64,000 bases of DNA from Halalkalibacterium ligniniphilum (GCF_000334155.1 NZ_ANNK01000087.1:1-64000); one strand, 5' to 3'; shown: positions 17,884 through 26,996, counted from the first letter of the stretch. The notes: generated by a model from the sequence alone, not told the origin. Translations and numbers: made by a program.

Positions 17884-18846
17884 ATGGGTAGTTTGTTTGC
17901 GTTACTGGCAGCATTAGGCTTTTCTTTATCCAATGTGATGATTAAAAGAGGAACGACGAAGGCATCTAAAAATAATGGAGCCTTCCTCTCGATATTAATC
18001 ACCGCATTGTTATCGGGATTTGCTTTTATTGTTGTAGGCTTGTCTAACGGCTGGCCGATTATTAATGTAAACGGATTCATTTGGTTTTGTATTGCAGGTG
18101 TACTAACGACTTTCTTAGGAAGGACACTTCTCTACAATTCAATTCAATATTTAGGATCAATTAGAGCAACCGCAATAAAAAGGTTAAACCCATTTTTTGC
18201 TGTGATTTTAGGTGTCCTCCTTCTAAATGAACCCTTTACTTTACCTTTGTTTTTAGGGATGATTTTAATTTTCTCTAGTTTTGCTATGATCATCTACGAC
18301 AATTATAAAGCAAATACCGATAACGTAAATAAACAACTCGCTGCGGATGTTGAAGCTCCTGAAACGAATCTTACTACAAAAAACAGGAGAAGATTCAACC
18401 TAAAAAAAGATCTGAATATTACTTATTTGTATGGGATTTTTTCAGCGTTATGCTATGCCTTTGGCTATGTTGCAAGGAAAATAGGGTTGGGTGAAATTCC
18501 TGAGCCATTCTTCGGGTCCATGTTAGGAGCTGGGGTAGGGGCGATTTTATTTGTCATTACTGCAATGTTTAGGGAAAGATATCGTGTGGCAGTCATTGCG
18601 ACATTTACAAAGTTTGAAATCTGGCTTATTATGGCCGGTGTGTTTTCCTCTTTAGGGCAAATTTTTTATTTTATTGCCTTAAGCAAAATAGAGGTTTCCA
18701 GAGTTGCGCTTATCGCATCAACTGAAGTGCTTTTGACGATTTTTTTATCAATGTTTTTCCTGAAAAATTACGAAACCTATAGTCGAATGGTTATTTTTGC
18801 GGCATTACTTGGAATGGTAGGCGCAATGATACTTGCGGTTGGTTAA
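17884..18846 (+). CDS. EamA-family (drug/metabolite) transporter
   Basis: 320 residues, ten hydrophobic segments in two EamA repeats (about 1-140 and 170-320) joined by a charged cytoplasmic loop (about 145-175). Repeat ends FAVILGVLLLNEPFTLPLF and VLLTIFLSMFFLKNYET are typical. Probably exports or imports a small metabolite; the neighbouring catabolic genes suggest a pathway compound. Confidence 0.85.
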   Translation: MGSLFALLAALGFSLSNVMIKRGTTKASKNNGAFLSILITALLSGFAFIVVGLSNGWPIINVNGFIWFCIAGVLTTFLGRTLLYNSIQYLGSIRATAIKRLNPFFAVILGVLLLNEPFTLPLFLGMILIFSSFAMIIYDNYKANTDNVNKQLAADVEAPETNLTTKNRRRFNLKKDLNITYLYGIFSALCYAFGYVARKIGLGEIPEPFFGSMLGAGVGAILFVITAMFRERYRVAVIATFTKFEIWLIMAGVFSSLGQIFYFIALSKIEVSRVALIASTEVLLTIFLSMFFLKNYETYSRMVIFAALLGMVGAMILAVG

Positions 18847-18875
18847 GTTCATCTCTACATGAGGGGGAATGCGAT

Positions 18876-20114
18876 TTGAACACAGAGGCTGTTAGACCAG
18901 AAAAACTTTCTACTGAGGGCAATCCAAATAAGGACACAGCATTTTGGGGAATTTGTTTAGGGCATACCTTCACCCATTGGTATCCAGCAACGTTCTATAT
19001 TTTGTTGCCTTTAATTACAGTACAATTCGGACTAAGCGTTGGCCAGGCAGGGTTGTTAGTTACAATTATGTACTTAGTTAAGGCCATTGCTGGAATGCCG
19101 ATCGGTGCAATTACGGATATGACAACCAAAAAAAATCTATTGATGTTGCTCTCATTAATTTTAGCAGGTTTACCGTTTTTATTTTTAGGTTTTGTGAACG
19201 CTTACTGGATGATTATGTTATTGGTTATCATTATGGGAATAGGCAATGAAATGTGGCACCCTGCATCCTTCTCAACATTATCTAGCTTATATCCAAAGCA
19301 AAGAGGCTATGTTTTCGGCGTTCACGGAATGTCTGCTAACTTAGGGGATTTATTGGCTCCAGTAATTATTGGTACGGTTTTAACTTTTGTAAGTTGGCAG
19401 GATGTAGTCTATTTTAATATTATTCCTGCAATTGTCGTTGGTATAGTCATTGCCTTCATGCTACGGAACATTGAAGTTACATCAAATAAAGGGATCAAAA
19501 AGGAAAACGGTGAAAAGTTAACATTCCCTGAATACATGGCTGGGTTTAAAGAGCTTCTTAAAAACAAAGCTGTCTTACTTATTGCTTTAGCAAGTGGGAT
19601 GCGTTCCATGACTCAGCTAGGGCTCATGACATTTTTGCCTATTTTCCTCTTGTTAGAACTTGGATACTCCCCGTTTTTGGTTGGTTTATATATTACGGTT
19701 ATGCAGGCTGGTGGTTTAATTGCAGCACCGTTAATGGGAAAGCTTTCAGATAATGTAGGGAGAAGAAAGATTATTTTTTCTGGAATGATTATAACCTCTG
19801 TATTGGTCGTTGCCGTAGTTTTCATTCAAATTGATTGGTTACTCATTACAACATTAGCGATATTAGGCTTCTTTTTATATTCATTACGACCTGTTATGCA
19901 AGCATGGATTATGAGCAGTACAAAAAAAAGTATGTCTGGTACGACAACAAGTCTATTATTTACAACACAAAGCATGTTAGCTGCATTGACACCTCTTATC
20001 GGGGGGATGATTGCAGATTCAATTGGTATAATGTATACCTTTTATTTTATTGCTTTAATTATCCTGCTAGGAAATATCGTTGTAGCATTTATTCCGAAAA
20101 CCGCAGCAGATTAG
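18876..20114 (+). CDS. MFS transporter
   Basis: 412 residues, about 12 membrane segments. MFS signatures GAITDMTTKKNLL and GKLSDNVGRRKIIFSGM follow segments 2 and 8. TTG start seven bases after GAGGGGGA. 29 bases after the EamA gene, probably one operon with it and with the class II aldolase-fold gene. Substrate unknown; looks closest to fosmidomycin-resistance-type exporters (GHTFTHWYPATFYILLPL at the start), a tentative assignment. Confidence 0.8.
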   Translation: MNTEAVRPEKLSTEGNPNKDTAFWGICLGHTFTHWYPATFYILLPLITVQFGLSVGQAGLLVTIMYLVKAIAGMPIGAITDMTTKKNLLMLLSLILAGLPFLFLGFVNAYWMIMLLVIIMGIGNEMWHPASFSTLSSLYPKQRGYVFGVHGMSANLGDLLAPVIIGTVLTFVSWQDVVYFNIIPAIVVGIVIAFMLRNIEVTSNKGIKKENGEKLTFPEYMAGFKELLKNKAVLLIALASGMRSMTQLGLMTFLPIFLLLELGYSPFLVGLYITVMQAGGLIAAPLMGKLSDNVGRRKIIFSGMIITSVLVVAVVFIQIDWLLITTLAILGFFLYSLRPVMQAWIMSSTKKSMSGTTTSLLFTTQSMLAALTPLIGGMIADSIGIMYTFYFIALIILLGNIVVAFIPKTAAD

Positions 20115-20151
20115 GCACATCATCATTTGAGTTTCATTATCAAAAGGAGAG

Positions 20152-20835
20152 ATGCAAAAAGTGGAGTTACAGCAGCTAAAACAAAACATTGTTCATACCA
20201 TTCGTATGTTAGAGAGAGCAGAGCATATTGATTTTAATGGCCATGTAAGTGCACGTCTACCTGGGACATCTCGCATTTTTATAAATGAACGTAGGGCGAG
20301 TAGGAGTGCTTTGACAATTAAAGATATTATTGAGATAGACATAGAAGGCAATGTTTTAGATGAAGACGGTCAGCCTCCCAACGAATATCCCTTGCACACA
20401 GAAATGTATCGAAATCGAGAAGATGTCAATGCTGTGGCCCATACTCACCCGAAATGGTCAACCTTATTTACGATATCCAAAGTTCCTTTACGACCAGTTA
20501 TTATCCAAGGAGCGGTGATCGGCGATGTCGCTATATTCCCAAAAGCAAATTCAATTAGTAATCAAGAAATCGCAACAGAATTAGTAAAAGCGATGGGTGA
20601 AGATTTTGTTGTATTAATGAAAGCACATGGTGCAGCCATTGTAGGTCATAATTTAACGGAAGTTTTTGCGAGAAGTGTCTTTTTAGAGGAAAATGCTTAT
20701 CGGCAGTACATGGCTGGTCAAATTGGCTACGCCCATTCGTTAGAGGAAGATGAAATACAGCAAATGAAAGAGTTTATTTGGCAACCTAAAAACATTCAAA
20801 AAGTTTGGGACAATCATTTAAGCAAGCTAAAATAA
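20152..20835 (+). CDS. Class II aldolase/adducin-fold enzyme, possible decarboxylase
   Basis: 227 residues. Family marks: NGHVSARLPG near residue 28 (phosphate/carboxylate loop), zinc ligands in HTHP (about 101-104) and a later His in KAHGAAIVGHN. The ATG lies only two bases after AGGAG, so the GTG three codons on (20161) may be the true start. Besides sugar-phosphate aldolases, this fold includes 3,4-dihydroxyphthalate 2-decarboxylases of actinobacterial phthalate pathways. Given the Rieske oxygenase and the decarboxylase-like gene at the window start, a dihydroxy-aromatic decarboxylase is an attractive alternative. Confidence 0.8.
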   Translation: MQKVELQQLKQNIVHTIRMLERAEHIDFNGHVSARLPGTSRIFINERRASRSALTIKDIIEIDIEGNVLDEDGQPPNEYPLHTEMYRNREDVNAVAHTHPKWSTLFTISKVPLRPVIIQGAVIGDVAIFPKANSISNQEIATELVKAMGEDFVVLMKAHGAAIVGHNLTEVFARSVFLEENAYRQYMAGQIGYAHSLEEDEIQQMKEFIWQPKNIQKVWDNHLSKLK

Positions 20836-21074
20836 AACAAAGAAAATTGAATGTAAAAATGAGGAGTTAAAAAAAAACAAGGCCTTCCCATACCGTAAAC
20901 AGTCATTGGTATAAGAAAATGTCTGATCACTGTGTAGTCTCTGATGGGTTCACATGATGAGATTCAAGAGGTGTTGTGTTCTGGCAAACCATATCTTAAG
21001 GCTTTGGTAACCTACAGTATGGGATAGGTCATACGACGAAAAAATAAAACATTACGGGCATCTAAAAAAACGAA

Positions 21075-21206
21075 TTAAATTTCACGACTTTGCAAGAATG
21101 TAAGGGCGTTCTGACAAAGTTCATTTGGAATACCAAGTTCTTTTAAATCAGCTTCATTCACATGATTGATGGCAAACGTAAATTTTAAAATGTTTAATAA
21201 ACCCAT
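21075..21206 (-). CDS. Small protein of 43 residues
   Basis: Minus-strand frame beginning MGLLNILKFTFAIN and ending LTFLQSREI. The ATG is preceded by AAAAAGGAGGGG at ideal spacing, which is far better than chance and is the main reason for calling it. N-terminal half is hydrophobic/amphipathic, the rest is charged (NEADLKELGIPNELC). Family not recognised. It stands alone, facing the class II aldolase gene. Confidence 0.6.
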   Translation of the reverse strand: MGLLNILKFTFAINHVNEADLKELGIPNELCQNALTFLQSREI

Positions 21207-21402
21207 TAAAAATCCCCTCCTTTTTATAGTATAATCATCTTAGCATTGAAAGCGTTTTGCAAAGCAAGTGGTTTATGCAAAAATAGGCTCAAATTTTAAA
21301 AATAATTTAATTCTGAATTTTCTAATTTATAAATTTATAATCGTAGTAAGGATACGTTTAATGCCTTCAATAGCTGTTTTTTGATTTTCATGTGAAGAAA
21401 TG

Positions 21403-21441
21403 AACACTTGCCGTTCCTCAATAATGGTAAGTGTTTTTTTT
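21403..21441 (+). terminator. Rho-independent terminator
   Basis: AACACTTGCC pairs with GGTAAGTGTT across 13 bases, followed by a run of eight T. No plus-strand gene lies immediately upstream, so it may end a non-coding or leader transcript. Confidence 0.65.
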
Positions 21442-21606
21442 GTTTTTTATAGATTTATAGGCTATTATCAATTCTTTAATAGACGTATTAACAATATAAA
21501 CAGCTACTTAAAATAGATATTAAATACAATGTTAGTACATTTAAAAAGGTGATTAAGAAAAATCAGAGAATAATATGTAGATAAATTTAAAAGGAGGTTT
21601 TTTGAA

Positions 21607-21918
21607 ATGAAGGTTAAAATTTTTATTGAATATTGGGTCAAAAAGGAAAAGCGTGCGATGTTTTTTCAGCTAATTCCCCAATTGAAAGAGTACCATGAAG
21701 ATAAATGGAATATTAATGATTTTGAAATTTTCGAAGGTACGGAGCAAAAAAATTTATTTGTTGAGGAATTCCATATAGATAATGAAGAACAATATCACGA
21801 AATAAAAGATGATCGGTTACAAGAAAATGATCCCTTTTTCAGTACAATGCATGAGTGTATTAAAGGTGGTAAAGAAAAAGTAAATATTTGGGCTTTTCGA
21901 AAAGTTGACGAAATGTAG
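21607..21918 (+). CDS. Small protein, possible dimeric alpha/beta-barrel fold
   Basis: 103 residues. Alternates beta-like (VKIFIEYWV; NLFVEEFHI; KVNIWAF) and helical segments as in NIPSNAP or antibiotic-biosynthesis-monooxygenase-like ferredoxin folds, but no signature residues were recognised. Strong ribosome site AAAGGAGG before the ATG. Immediately upstream of a LysR gene and the UbiX gene, so it may belong to the same catabolic unit. Confidence 0.6.
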   Translation: MKVKIFIEYWVKKEKRAMFFQLIPQLKEYHEDKWNINDFEIFEGTEQKNLFVEEFHIDNEEQYHEIKDDRLQENDPFFSTMHECIKGGKEKVNIWAFRKVDEM

Positions 21919-22054
21919 CTAAGTTTTCAATCAAATGCAAATAGCTCATTTTGTTTTTCGGTAAGCAAGTTTCAAGGTGATCTCTATACAACGTGGTAGA
22001 AGAGATGCATGAATTGTGAATGATTATTTAAAATCCAAACAAAGGAGGGCCTTT

Positions 22055-22930
22055 ATGGATTTTCATCAGTTAAAGACGTTGCAAAAATTGGATCGAGAAA
22101 AAAGCTTTAGTCGAACATCAAAAGAGCTGGGAATTTCCCAACCAACAGTTACGACACGTATTAAAATGCTAGAAAAAGAATTAGATGAAAATCTTGTATT
22201 GAGGACAGGGCAAAAAGCGATATTAACAGATGCTGGAAAGAGGTTTTTGACGTATATAGACCGTGCACTTCAAGTCTTTCAGTTTGGTGTAGACCGACTA
22301 GCAAACAATGAGCAGAATATTTCCATTGCTGCAACACCAACGATTAATACCTTTATTCTACCCCGCAAGATAAAAGAAGCACGGAAAAAAGAGCCGAACG
22401 TAAAATTGAAATTCATCACGGGTTCTTCAAATGAAATTATTCAAATGGTAAAAGATGAGCTGGTTGATATTGGATTAATACGAGGAAGCGCTGAAGATCA
22501 TGAGATCGAAACATTTCAGTTATTTGAAGAAGAACTGCATTTGGTGCATTCTAGGCAACATCCTTTTCAACATTTAAAAAACATCACCGTACATGACCTC
22601 ACGAGTGAAAATATTATCGTTTATCGACGTCTATCCGGCACCTACAAACTTATAAAAGAGGCTTTCCGAAAAGAAGGGGCTCGATTAAATGTGTCAATGG
22701 AGTTAGAGCATGTCATTACTGTTAAGCAAATGGTTTTAGCGGGAATGGGGCTGGCTTTTCTGCCGGAAAGTGCAATAAAGAAAGAAATGGCAAACGGGGA
22801 ATTAGTGAAAAAAAATTTAATCAATACAAAAATAATACGCGAAGTGTCTCTCATCTATAAAAGAGAAAATCATTCCGTTATCTCTTCGAATATTTTTAAA
22901 ATGTTAAGGGACATATTTAAAGAAGCTTAA
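22055..22930 (+). CDS. LysR-family regulator 3
   Basis: 291 residues from ATG 22055 after AAAGGAGGG; the 13 codons upstream are not needed. Begins MDFHQLKTLQKLDREKSFSR with the helix-turn-helix in TSKELGISQPTVTTRIKMLE, then the effector-binding domain. Located upstream of ubiX and TTT 2, which are its likely targets; the palindrome at 23774-23797 could be bound by it or by a Crp/Fnr protein. Confidence 0.88.
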   Translation: MDFHQLKTLQKLDREKSFSRTSKELGISQPTVTTRIKMLEKELDENLVLRTGQKAILTDAGKRFLTYIDRALQVFQFGVDRLANNEQNISIAATPTINTFILPRKIKEARKKEPNVKLKFITGSSNEIIQMVKDELVDIGLIRGSAEDHEIETFQLFEEELHLVHSRQHPFQHLKNITVHDLTSENIIVYRRLSGTYKLIKEAFRKEGARLNVSMELEHVITVKQMVLAGMGLAFLPESAIKKEMANGELVKKNLINTKIIREVSLIYKRENHSVISSNIFKMLRDIFKEA

Positions 22931-23120
22931 TTTGTATTCTTCACACAAGCGTTGCCCATGATCTAAATAGGTTAAAGGAGGCTGTTACAACTGAATAAAT
23001 TATTAATGAAGGTATTAATGATATGACTGCGAGCAGTCATTGACTTATAGAAGCAACATGAGTAAATTTAAACTAAGAATTAAAAATATTTAGAAAAATC
23101 AATCGAAGGAAGTGGGATTA

Positions 23121-23693
23121 GTGAGAATCATTGTAGGGATGTCGGGGGCGACTGGAGCAATTTATGGGATAAAAATGTTAGAAGCACTTGGTTCAGTAGG
23201 TGTAGAAACACATCTTGTCATGTCTAAATGGGCAGAAACAACGATAAAGCTAGAAACAAATTATACAGTTGACCAAGTAAAAAGTTTAGCTTCCACTGTC
23301 CATGGCACGATGAATCAGGCAGCATCTATTTCAAGCGGATCATTTCGAGTGGATGGTATGATTATTGCACCTTGCAGTATGAAAACACTTGCTTCCATTC
23401 GAGTGGGTATGTCGGAAGGACTTTTAGGAAGGGCTGCAGATGTAGTTTTGAAAGAAAGAAAAAAATTAGTACTGTTAACAAGAGAGACACCACTGAATGA
23501 TATTCATTTGGAAAATATGCTAGCCTTATCTAGAATGGGTACCGTCATTTTACCGCCAGTTCCTGCTTTTTATAATCATCCTTCTTCGATTCAGGACATT
23601 GTCAATCACATTGTTGCAAGAACTTTGGATCAATTTGAAATTGACAACGTACTTACTAGAAGATGGAAAGAAAGTACGATGAAAATTATTTAA
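23121..23693 (+). CDS. ubiX: UbiX-like flavin prenyltransferase
   Basis: 190 residues from GTG 23121; a GTG three codons earlier is possible. Flavin-binding IIVGMSGATGAIYG, GMIIAPCSMKTLASIRVGMS and LVLLTRETPLNDIHLENM are the standard UbiX/Pad1 blocks. UbiX joins dimethylallyl phosphate to reduced FMN, making the prenyl-FMN cofactor needed by UbiD-type decarboxylases. Its client is probably the UbiD at 30337, unusually 7 kb away with a transporter operon between them. Confidence 0.92.
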   Translation: MRIIVGMSGATGAIYGIKMLEALGSVGVETHLVMSKWAETTIKLETNYTVDQVKSLASTVHGTMNQAASISSGSFRVDGMIIAPCSMKTLASIRVGMSEGLLGRAADVVLKERKKLVLLTRETPLNDIHLENMLALSRMGTVILPPVPAFYNHPSSIQDIVNHIVARTLDQFEIDNVLTRRWKESTMKII

Positions 23694-23773
23694 AAACGAT
23701 AAAATCAACTAGTTACTAGTCCATTAAACAAACAAATAGCAAATTAAAAGAAAGCGAGATAAAAGAGCCTTCA

Positions 23774-23797
23774 ATTTTGTGAAATATTTCACAAAAT
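23774..23797. promoter_or_regulatory. 24-bp perfect palindrome containing a Crp/Fnr-type site
   Basis: Left arm ATTTTGTGAAAT, right arm its exact complement. The core TGTGA-N6-TCACA at 23778-23793 equals the Crp/Fnr-family consensus and closely resembles Bacillus Fnr sites. 105 bases before the TTT 2 binding-protein gene. Confidence 0.6.
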
Positions 23798-23857
23798 GTA
23801 GAAAGGTGTAGAAGCAAAGGGGAAAATTAAATATCTCTGTCGAACGAAATTAAAAAA

Positions 23858-23871
23858 TGTAAGCGTATACA
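23858..23871. promoter_or_regulatory. cre-like CcpA site before TTT 2
   Basis: TGTAAGCGTATACA matches the cre consensus TGWAARCGYTWNCW at 13 of 14 positions. 30 bases before the tctC start. Confidence 0.6.
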
Positions 23872-23901
23872 AGATTAATATAAAAATAAGGAGGTTTTTC
23901 A

Positions 23902-24945
23902 TTGAACAATAAAAAGTTTTACAAGTATTACAGTCTGTTACTTGTTGGCTCTATTTTTTTAATCTTAGCTGCTTGTTCAGGAAATTCAAATCAACCGATG
24001 GCAAGCTCAAATGAAGAAAGTGATAGTGATGAAGTTTCTAGCAATGAAGAAGTGGAATTCCCAAAGAAAAATATAACCTTTGTAGTTCCCAATTCACCAG
24101 GAGGTGGATTTGATACAACAGGACGTCTCCTAGCAGAATATTGGTCAAAGTATTTACCAAATGCTAATTTCATGATTGATAATAAGCCGGGAGCTGGAGG
24201 TAGAAGTGCATATCGAGCTGTTGAAAGGGCAAATCCAGATGGGTATACGATTGGAATATTCAATGTTCCTGGAATCTTACCTGATATGATATTTGCTGAT
24301 GATGATATTAATGTGTTGGATATGGAATGGATCGGAAGAGTTTCAGAAGTACAATATATGGCAGCTGTAAGTAAGGATTCAGACATAGAAACAATAGATG
24401 ATTTAAGAAATGCTGGTCTTGTAACGGCAGCCCAAGGAAATCTTGTGTCAGCAGGTACGATAGGCATGCTTATCTCTGCTAACACATTAGGATTTGATAT
24501 AGAGTTAATCCCTCATGATGGAGGAAGTGAAGCAATTTTATCAGTTGTTAGAGGAGATATAACCTGGACACAGTTTCCAATTGGTACGATAGCTCCAAAT
24601 GTTAAAAGTGGAGATATTACACCACTTTGGGTGTACTCAAATGAAAGATTAGAAGAATTTCCCGATGTACCAACGATTGGTGAATTAGGTAACCCTGACC
24701 TGGTGGATTTAGTATCTTTACACCGTGCTATTGCGGTTACCCCAGGAACACCTGAAGAAATTTTAAACATACTGCGCGAGTCATTTATGAAAACAGTTGA
24801 AGATCCCGAGTTTCAAGAAAAATTAACAAACCTTGAAGGGGGAAAATCTGATCCATTAGACCATGAAGGAATCGTGGAAATTATTGAGAACGGAATTAAG
24901 AATATAGAAGAAAATAGGGATTTAATTGAGATCCTATACGAGTAA
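23902..24945 (+). CDS. TTT 2 solute-binding lipoprotein (TctC family)
   Basis: 347 residues. Signal peptide with lipobox LAAC, an acidic Ser-rich linker, then TctC blocks VVPNSPGGGFDTTGRLLAEY and KPGAGGRSAYRAVERANPDG. TTG start after AAGGAGG. Closely resembles the TctC at 56713, less the one at 10991. Probably binds an aromatic or related carboxylate used by the UbiX/UbiD branch. Confidence 0.88.
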   Translation: MNNKKFYKYYSLLLVGSIFLILAACSGNSNQPMASSNEESDSDEVSSNEEVEFPKKNITFVVPNSPGGGFDTTGRLLAEYWSKYLPNANFMIDNKPGAGGRSAYRAVERANPDGYTIGIFNVPGILPDMIFADDDINVLDMEWIGRVSEVQYMAAVSKDSDIETIDDLRNAGLVTAAQGNLVSAGTIGMLISANTLGFDIELIPHDGGSEAILSVVRGDITWTQFPIGTIAPNVKSGDITPLWVYSNERLEEFPDVPTIGELGNPDLVDLVSLHRAIAVTPGTPEEILNILRESFMKTVEDPEFQEKLTNLEGGKSDPLDHEGIVEIIENGIKNIEENRDLIEILYE

Positions 24946-24961
24946 AGATTGCTTTTTGAAA

Positions 24962-24989
24962 GTGGGTCTTCATAAATTTGAAGACCCAC
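24962..24989 (+). other. Intercistronic hairpin between tctC and tctA
   Basis: Perfect 10-bp stem GTGGGTCTTC / GAAGACCCAC with an 8-nt loop but no downstream T-run, so probably an mRNA-stabilising or processing element. Its position mirrors the hairpin at 12117 in TTT 1. Confidence 0.5.
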
Positions 24990-25014
24990 AAATTCTGATC
25001 TTGGAGGTTAAACC

Positions 25015-26511
25015 ATGTGGGAACAAGCGTTAATGGCTCTGCAATCTTTTATAACTTGGCCTAGTCCGCTCTACTTACTTTTAGGTGCTACACTTGGCTT
25101 TGTATTTGGTGTTATTCCTGGTTTAGGTGGTACGCAAGCATTGGCGCTACTTTTGCCTCTTACACTTACTATGAGTCAAGAACATGCAATTATAACTTTA
25201 ATAGGTGTGGTTGGCGCCTCTACTTTTGGTGGTTCCATCACCGCCATTCTATTAAACACACCTGGTACAAGTCAGAATGCAGCAACGGTTTTTGATGGTT
25301 ATCCCTTAGCCAAACAAGGAAAAGCGGGGGTAGCTCTTGGGGCTGCAGCAACTGCATCCTTAATGGGGGCTGTTGTTGGAGTGATTATTCTCACATTAAT
25401 TTTACCTTTTGGACGATATATTGTTTTAGCGTTTTCATACCCCGAATATGTCATGATTGCTTTAATGGGTCTTAGCGTCATAGCTGTTGTTTCCCAAGGA
25501 AGCATGTGGAAAGCATTAATAGCTGCAGGGCTTGGCTTTATTTTTGCAGCTGTTGGGAATGATCCGATTACTGGAGAATTGCGATTTACATTTGGGATTG
25601 ATTATTTATACGACGGGATAAAAATGGTGCCAGCTTTAATCGGATTGTTTGCGATAAGTGAAGCATTTAAGCTGATGTTAGAAAAGGGGACAATTTCAAA
25701 AGAGAAGGTACCTCTTGGGATAACAGGCGTTTGGGAAGGAGTAGGCTCCGTTTTTAAAAATTTTGGTGTGTTTTTTCGTAGTTCGATAATCGGGACAATT
25801 ATTGGAATTATCCCAGGTGTGGGTGGAACCGTAGCAAATTTCATCGCATATGGTCAAACCGTCCAAACATCAAAAAATAAAGAGATGTTCGGTAAAGGTG
25901 ACATAAGGGGTGTTATTGGCCCAGAATCTGCAAATAATGCAAAAGATGGTGGTGCTCTAGTACCAACATTAATTTTTGGTATTCCAGGTAGTGCGGAAAC
26001 GGCTGTACTATTGGGAGCTTTAATTTTGCATGGAATTCAGCCAGGGCCAAGGATTATGCTAGACCATCCAACTTTAATTTTAGAGCTTATCTACGCACTA
26101 TTGGCTGCCAATATTGTAGTCAGCACATTAGGAATTTTCTTAGCACCTCAATTAACGAAATTGACAAAACTACCTGTCATGTTAATCGCGCCAAATATTT
26201 TAGTTGTTTCCTTACTTGGAGCTTACATGACTCAATTCGAGCATGGAGATGTTGTGGTTGCCCTCTTATTTGGTCTATTAGGTTACATTATGTATCGATT
26301 TGGCTTTTCAAGAATTCCGTTAGTCATTGCGTTAGTGTTAGGTGGGTTACTCGAATCAAATTATCATCAAACGATAAAATTATTTGGTGTTGAAGGATTT
26401 TTCAATCGTCCTTTATCACTAGCGTTGTTTCTGGTGACAATTTTGATGCTATCTTTCCCGCTTATAAAAAAGTTTAAGAAATCACCAAAGGATTCGGGGG
26501 TTGGAATGTGA
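25015..26511 (+). CDS. TTT 2 large membrane subunit (TctA family)
   Basis: 498 residues, about 12 membrane segments. Shows the canonical first repeat GVIPGLGGTQALALLLPLT and second repeat GIIPGVGGTVANFIAYGQ, plus GPESANNAKDGGALVPTL. Very similar to TctA 3 at 57773. TTG-free ATG start after TTGGAGG. Confidence 0.92.
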   Translation: MWEQALMALQSFITWPSPLYLLLGATLGFVFGVIPGLGGTQALALLLPLTLTMSQEHAIITLIGVVGASTFGGSITAILLNTPGTSQNAATVFDGYPLAKQGKAGVALGAAATASLMGAVVGVIILTLILPFGRYIVLAFSYPEYVMIALMGLSVIAVVSQGSMWKALIAAGLGFIFAAVGNDPITGELRFTFGIDYLYDGIKMVPALIGLFAISEAFKLMLEKGTISKEKVPLGITGVWEGVGSVFKNFGVFFRSSIIGTIIGIIPGVGGTVANFIAYGQTVQTSKNKEMFGKGDIRGVIGPESANNAKDGGALVPTLIFGIPGSAETAVLLGALILHGIQPGPRIMLDHPTLILELIYALLAANIVVSTLGIFLAPQLTKLTKLPVMLIAPNILVVSLLGAYMTQFEHGDVVVALLFGLLGYIMYRFGFSRIPLVIALVLGGLLESNYHQTIKLFGVEGFFNRPLSLALFLVTILMLSFPLIKKFKKSPKDSGVGM

Positions 26512-26996
26512 TGAAGCAAAAAAGTATAGATCGGCATATATTTTCCATGTTCTTAATTTTTTTCTCATTAACTACGATTGTTATAAGTTTAGATTTTAGA
26601 AGTATTGCAAGGGTGTTTCCGCTCACGTTTGGTATCTTCACTTTTGTTTTGGTTTTCTTGCAATTCTTGTCAGATCTATTTCCTAAAAATAAAATTTTTG
26701 GGTTCATGAGAACGCAAGGACTGGCTGGGAATGCAAACTTTAACTCTAAAAGTGATGATGAACAAAAGGAGAATATAAATACAAAAAATGAATGGAAGAC
26801 AGTGTTTAACATATTTATTTGGTTACTAATCTTTGTCATTGTCATTCGATATGTCTCGTATTTTATTGTTGTGCCAATCTTTTTATTTCTCTTTTTAAAG
26901 TTCTTAAGCAAAGAAACGTGGAAAACATCCTCCCTTGTAGCCATTTGCGCGGGAGCTGTTGTCTATCTATTATTCGGTTTGGTTCTAGGAAGGTAA
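26511..26996 (+). CDS. TTT 2 small membrane subunit (TctB family)
   Basis: 161 residues with four hydrophobic segments and a polar Lys/Asn/Glu-rich loop (about 68-88). ATG overlaps the tctA stop by one base (TGATG), so the subunits are translationally coupled. Confidence 0.82.
   Translation: MKQKSIDRHIFSMFLIFFSLTTIVISLDFRSIARVFPLTFGIFTFVLVFLQFLSDLFPKNKIFGFMRTQGLAGNANFNSKSDDEQKENINTKNEWKTVFNIFIWLLIFVIVIRYVSYFIVVPIFLFLFLKFLSKETWKTSSLVAICAGAVVYLLFGLVLGR

Larger units (their letters stand above)
20836..21606. other. Long gap with a small gene and decayed sequence
   Basis: 771 bases. Contains a small minus-strand gene (21075-21206) and a terminator (21403-21441). The part 20870-21030 has short protein-like stretches in different frames (for example GKPYLKALVTYSMG before a stop near 21026) and a long-range repeat CCCATACcGTA / TACaGTATGGG, so it is either gene debris or a structured RNA; neither could be confirmed. 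Confidence 0.4.

Noticed and set aside
19835-20179. Plus-strand frame inside the MFS gene
   Set aside because: Overlaps a well-supported transporter in another frame; composition rich in Tyr and Cys is typical of a shifted reading.
24962-24989. Calling the hairpin between tctC 2 and tctA 2 a terminator
   Set aside because: No T-run follows on the plus strand and tctA needs the same transcript.
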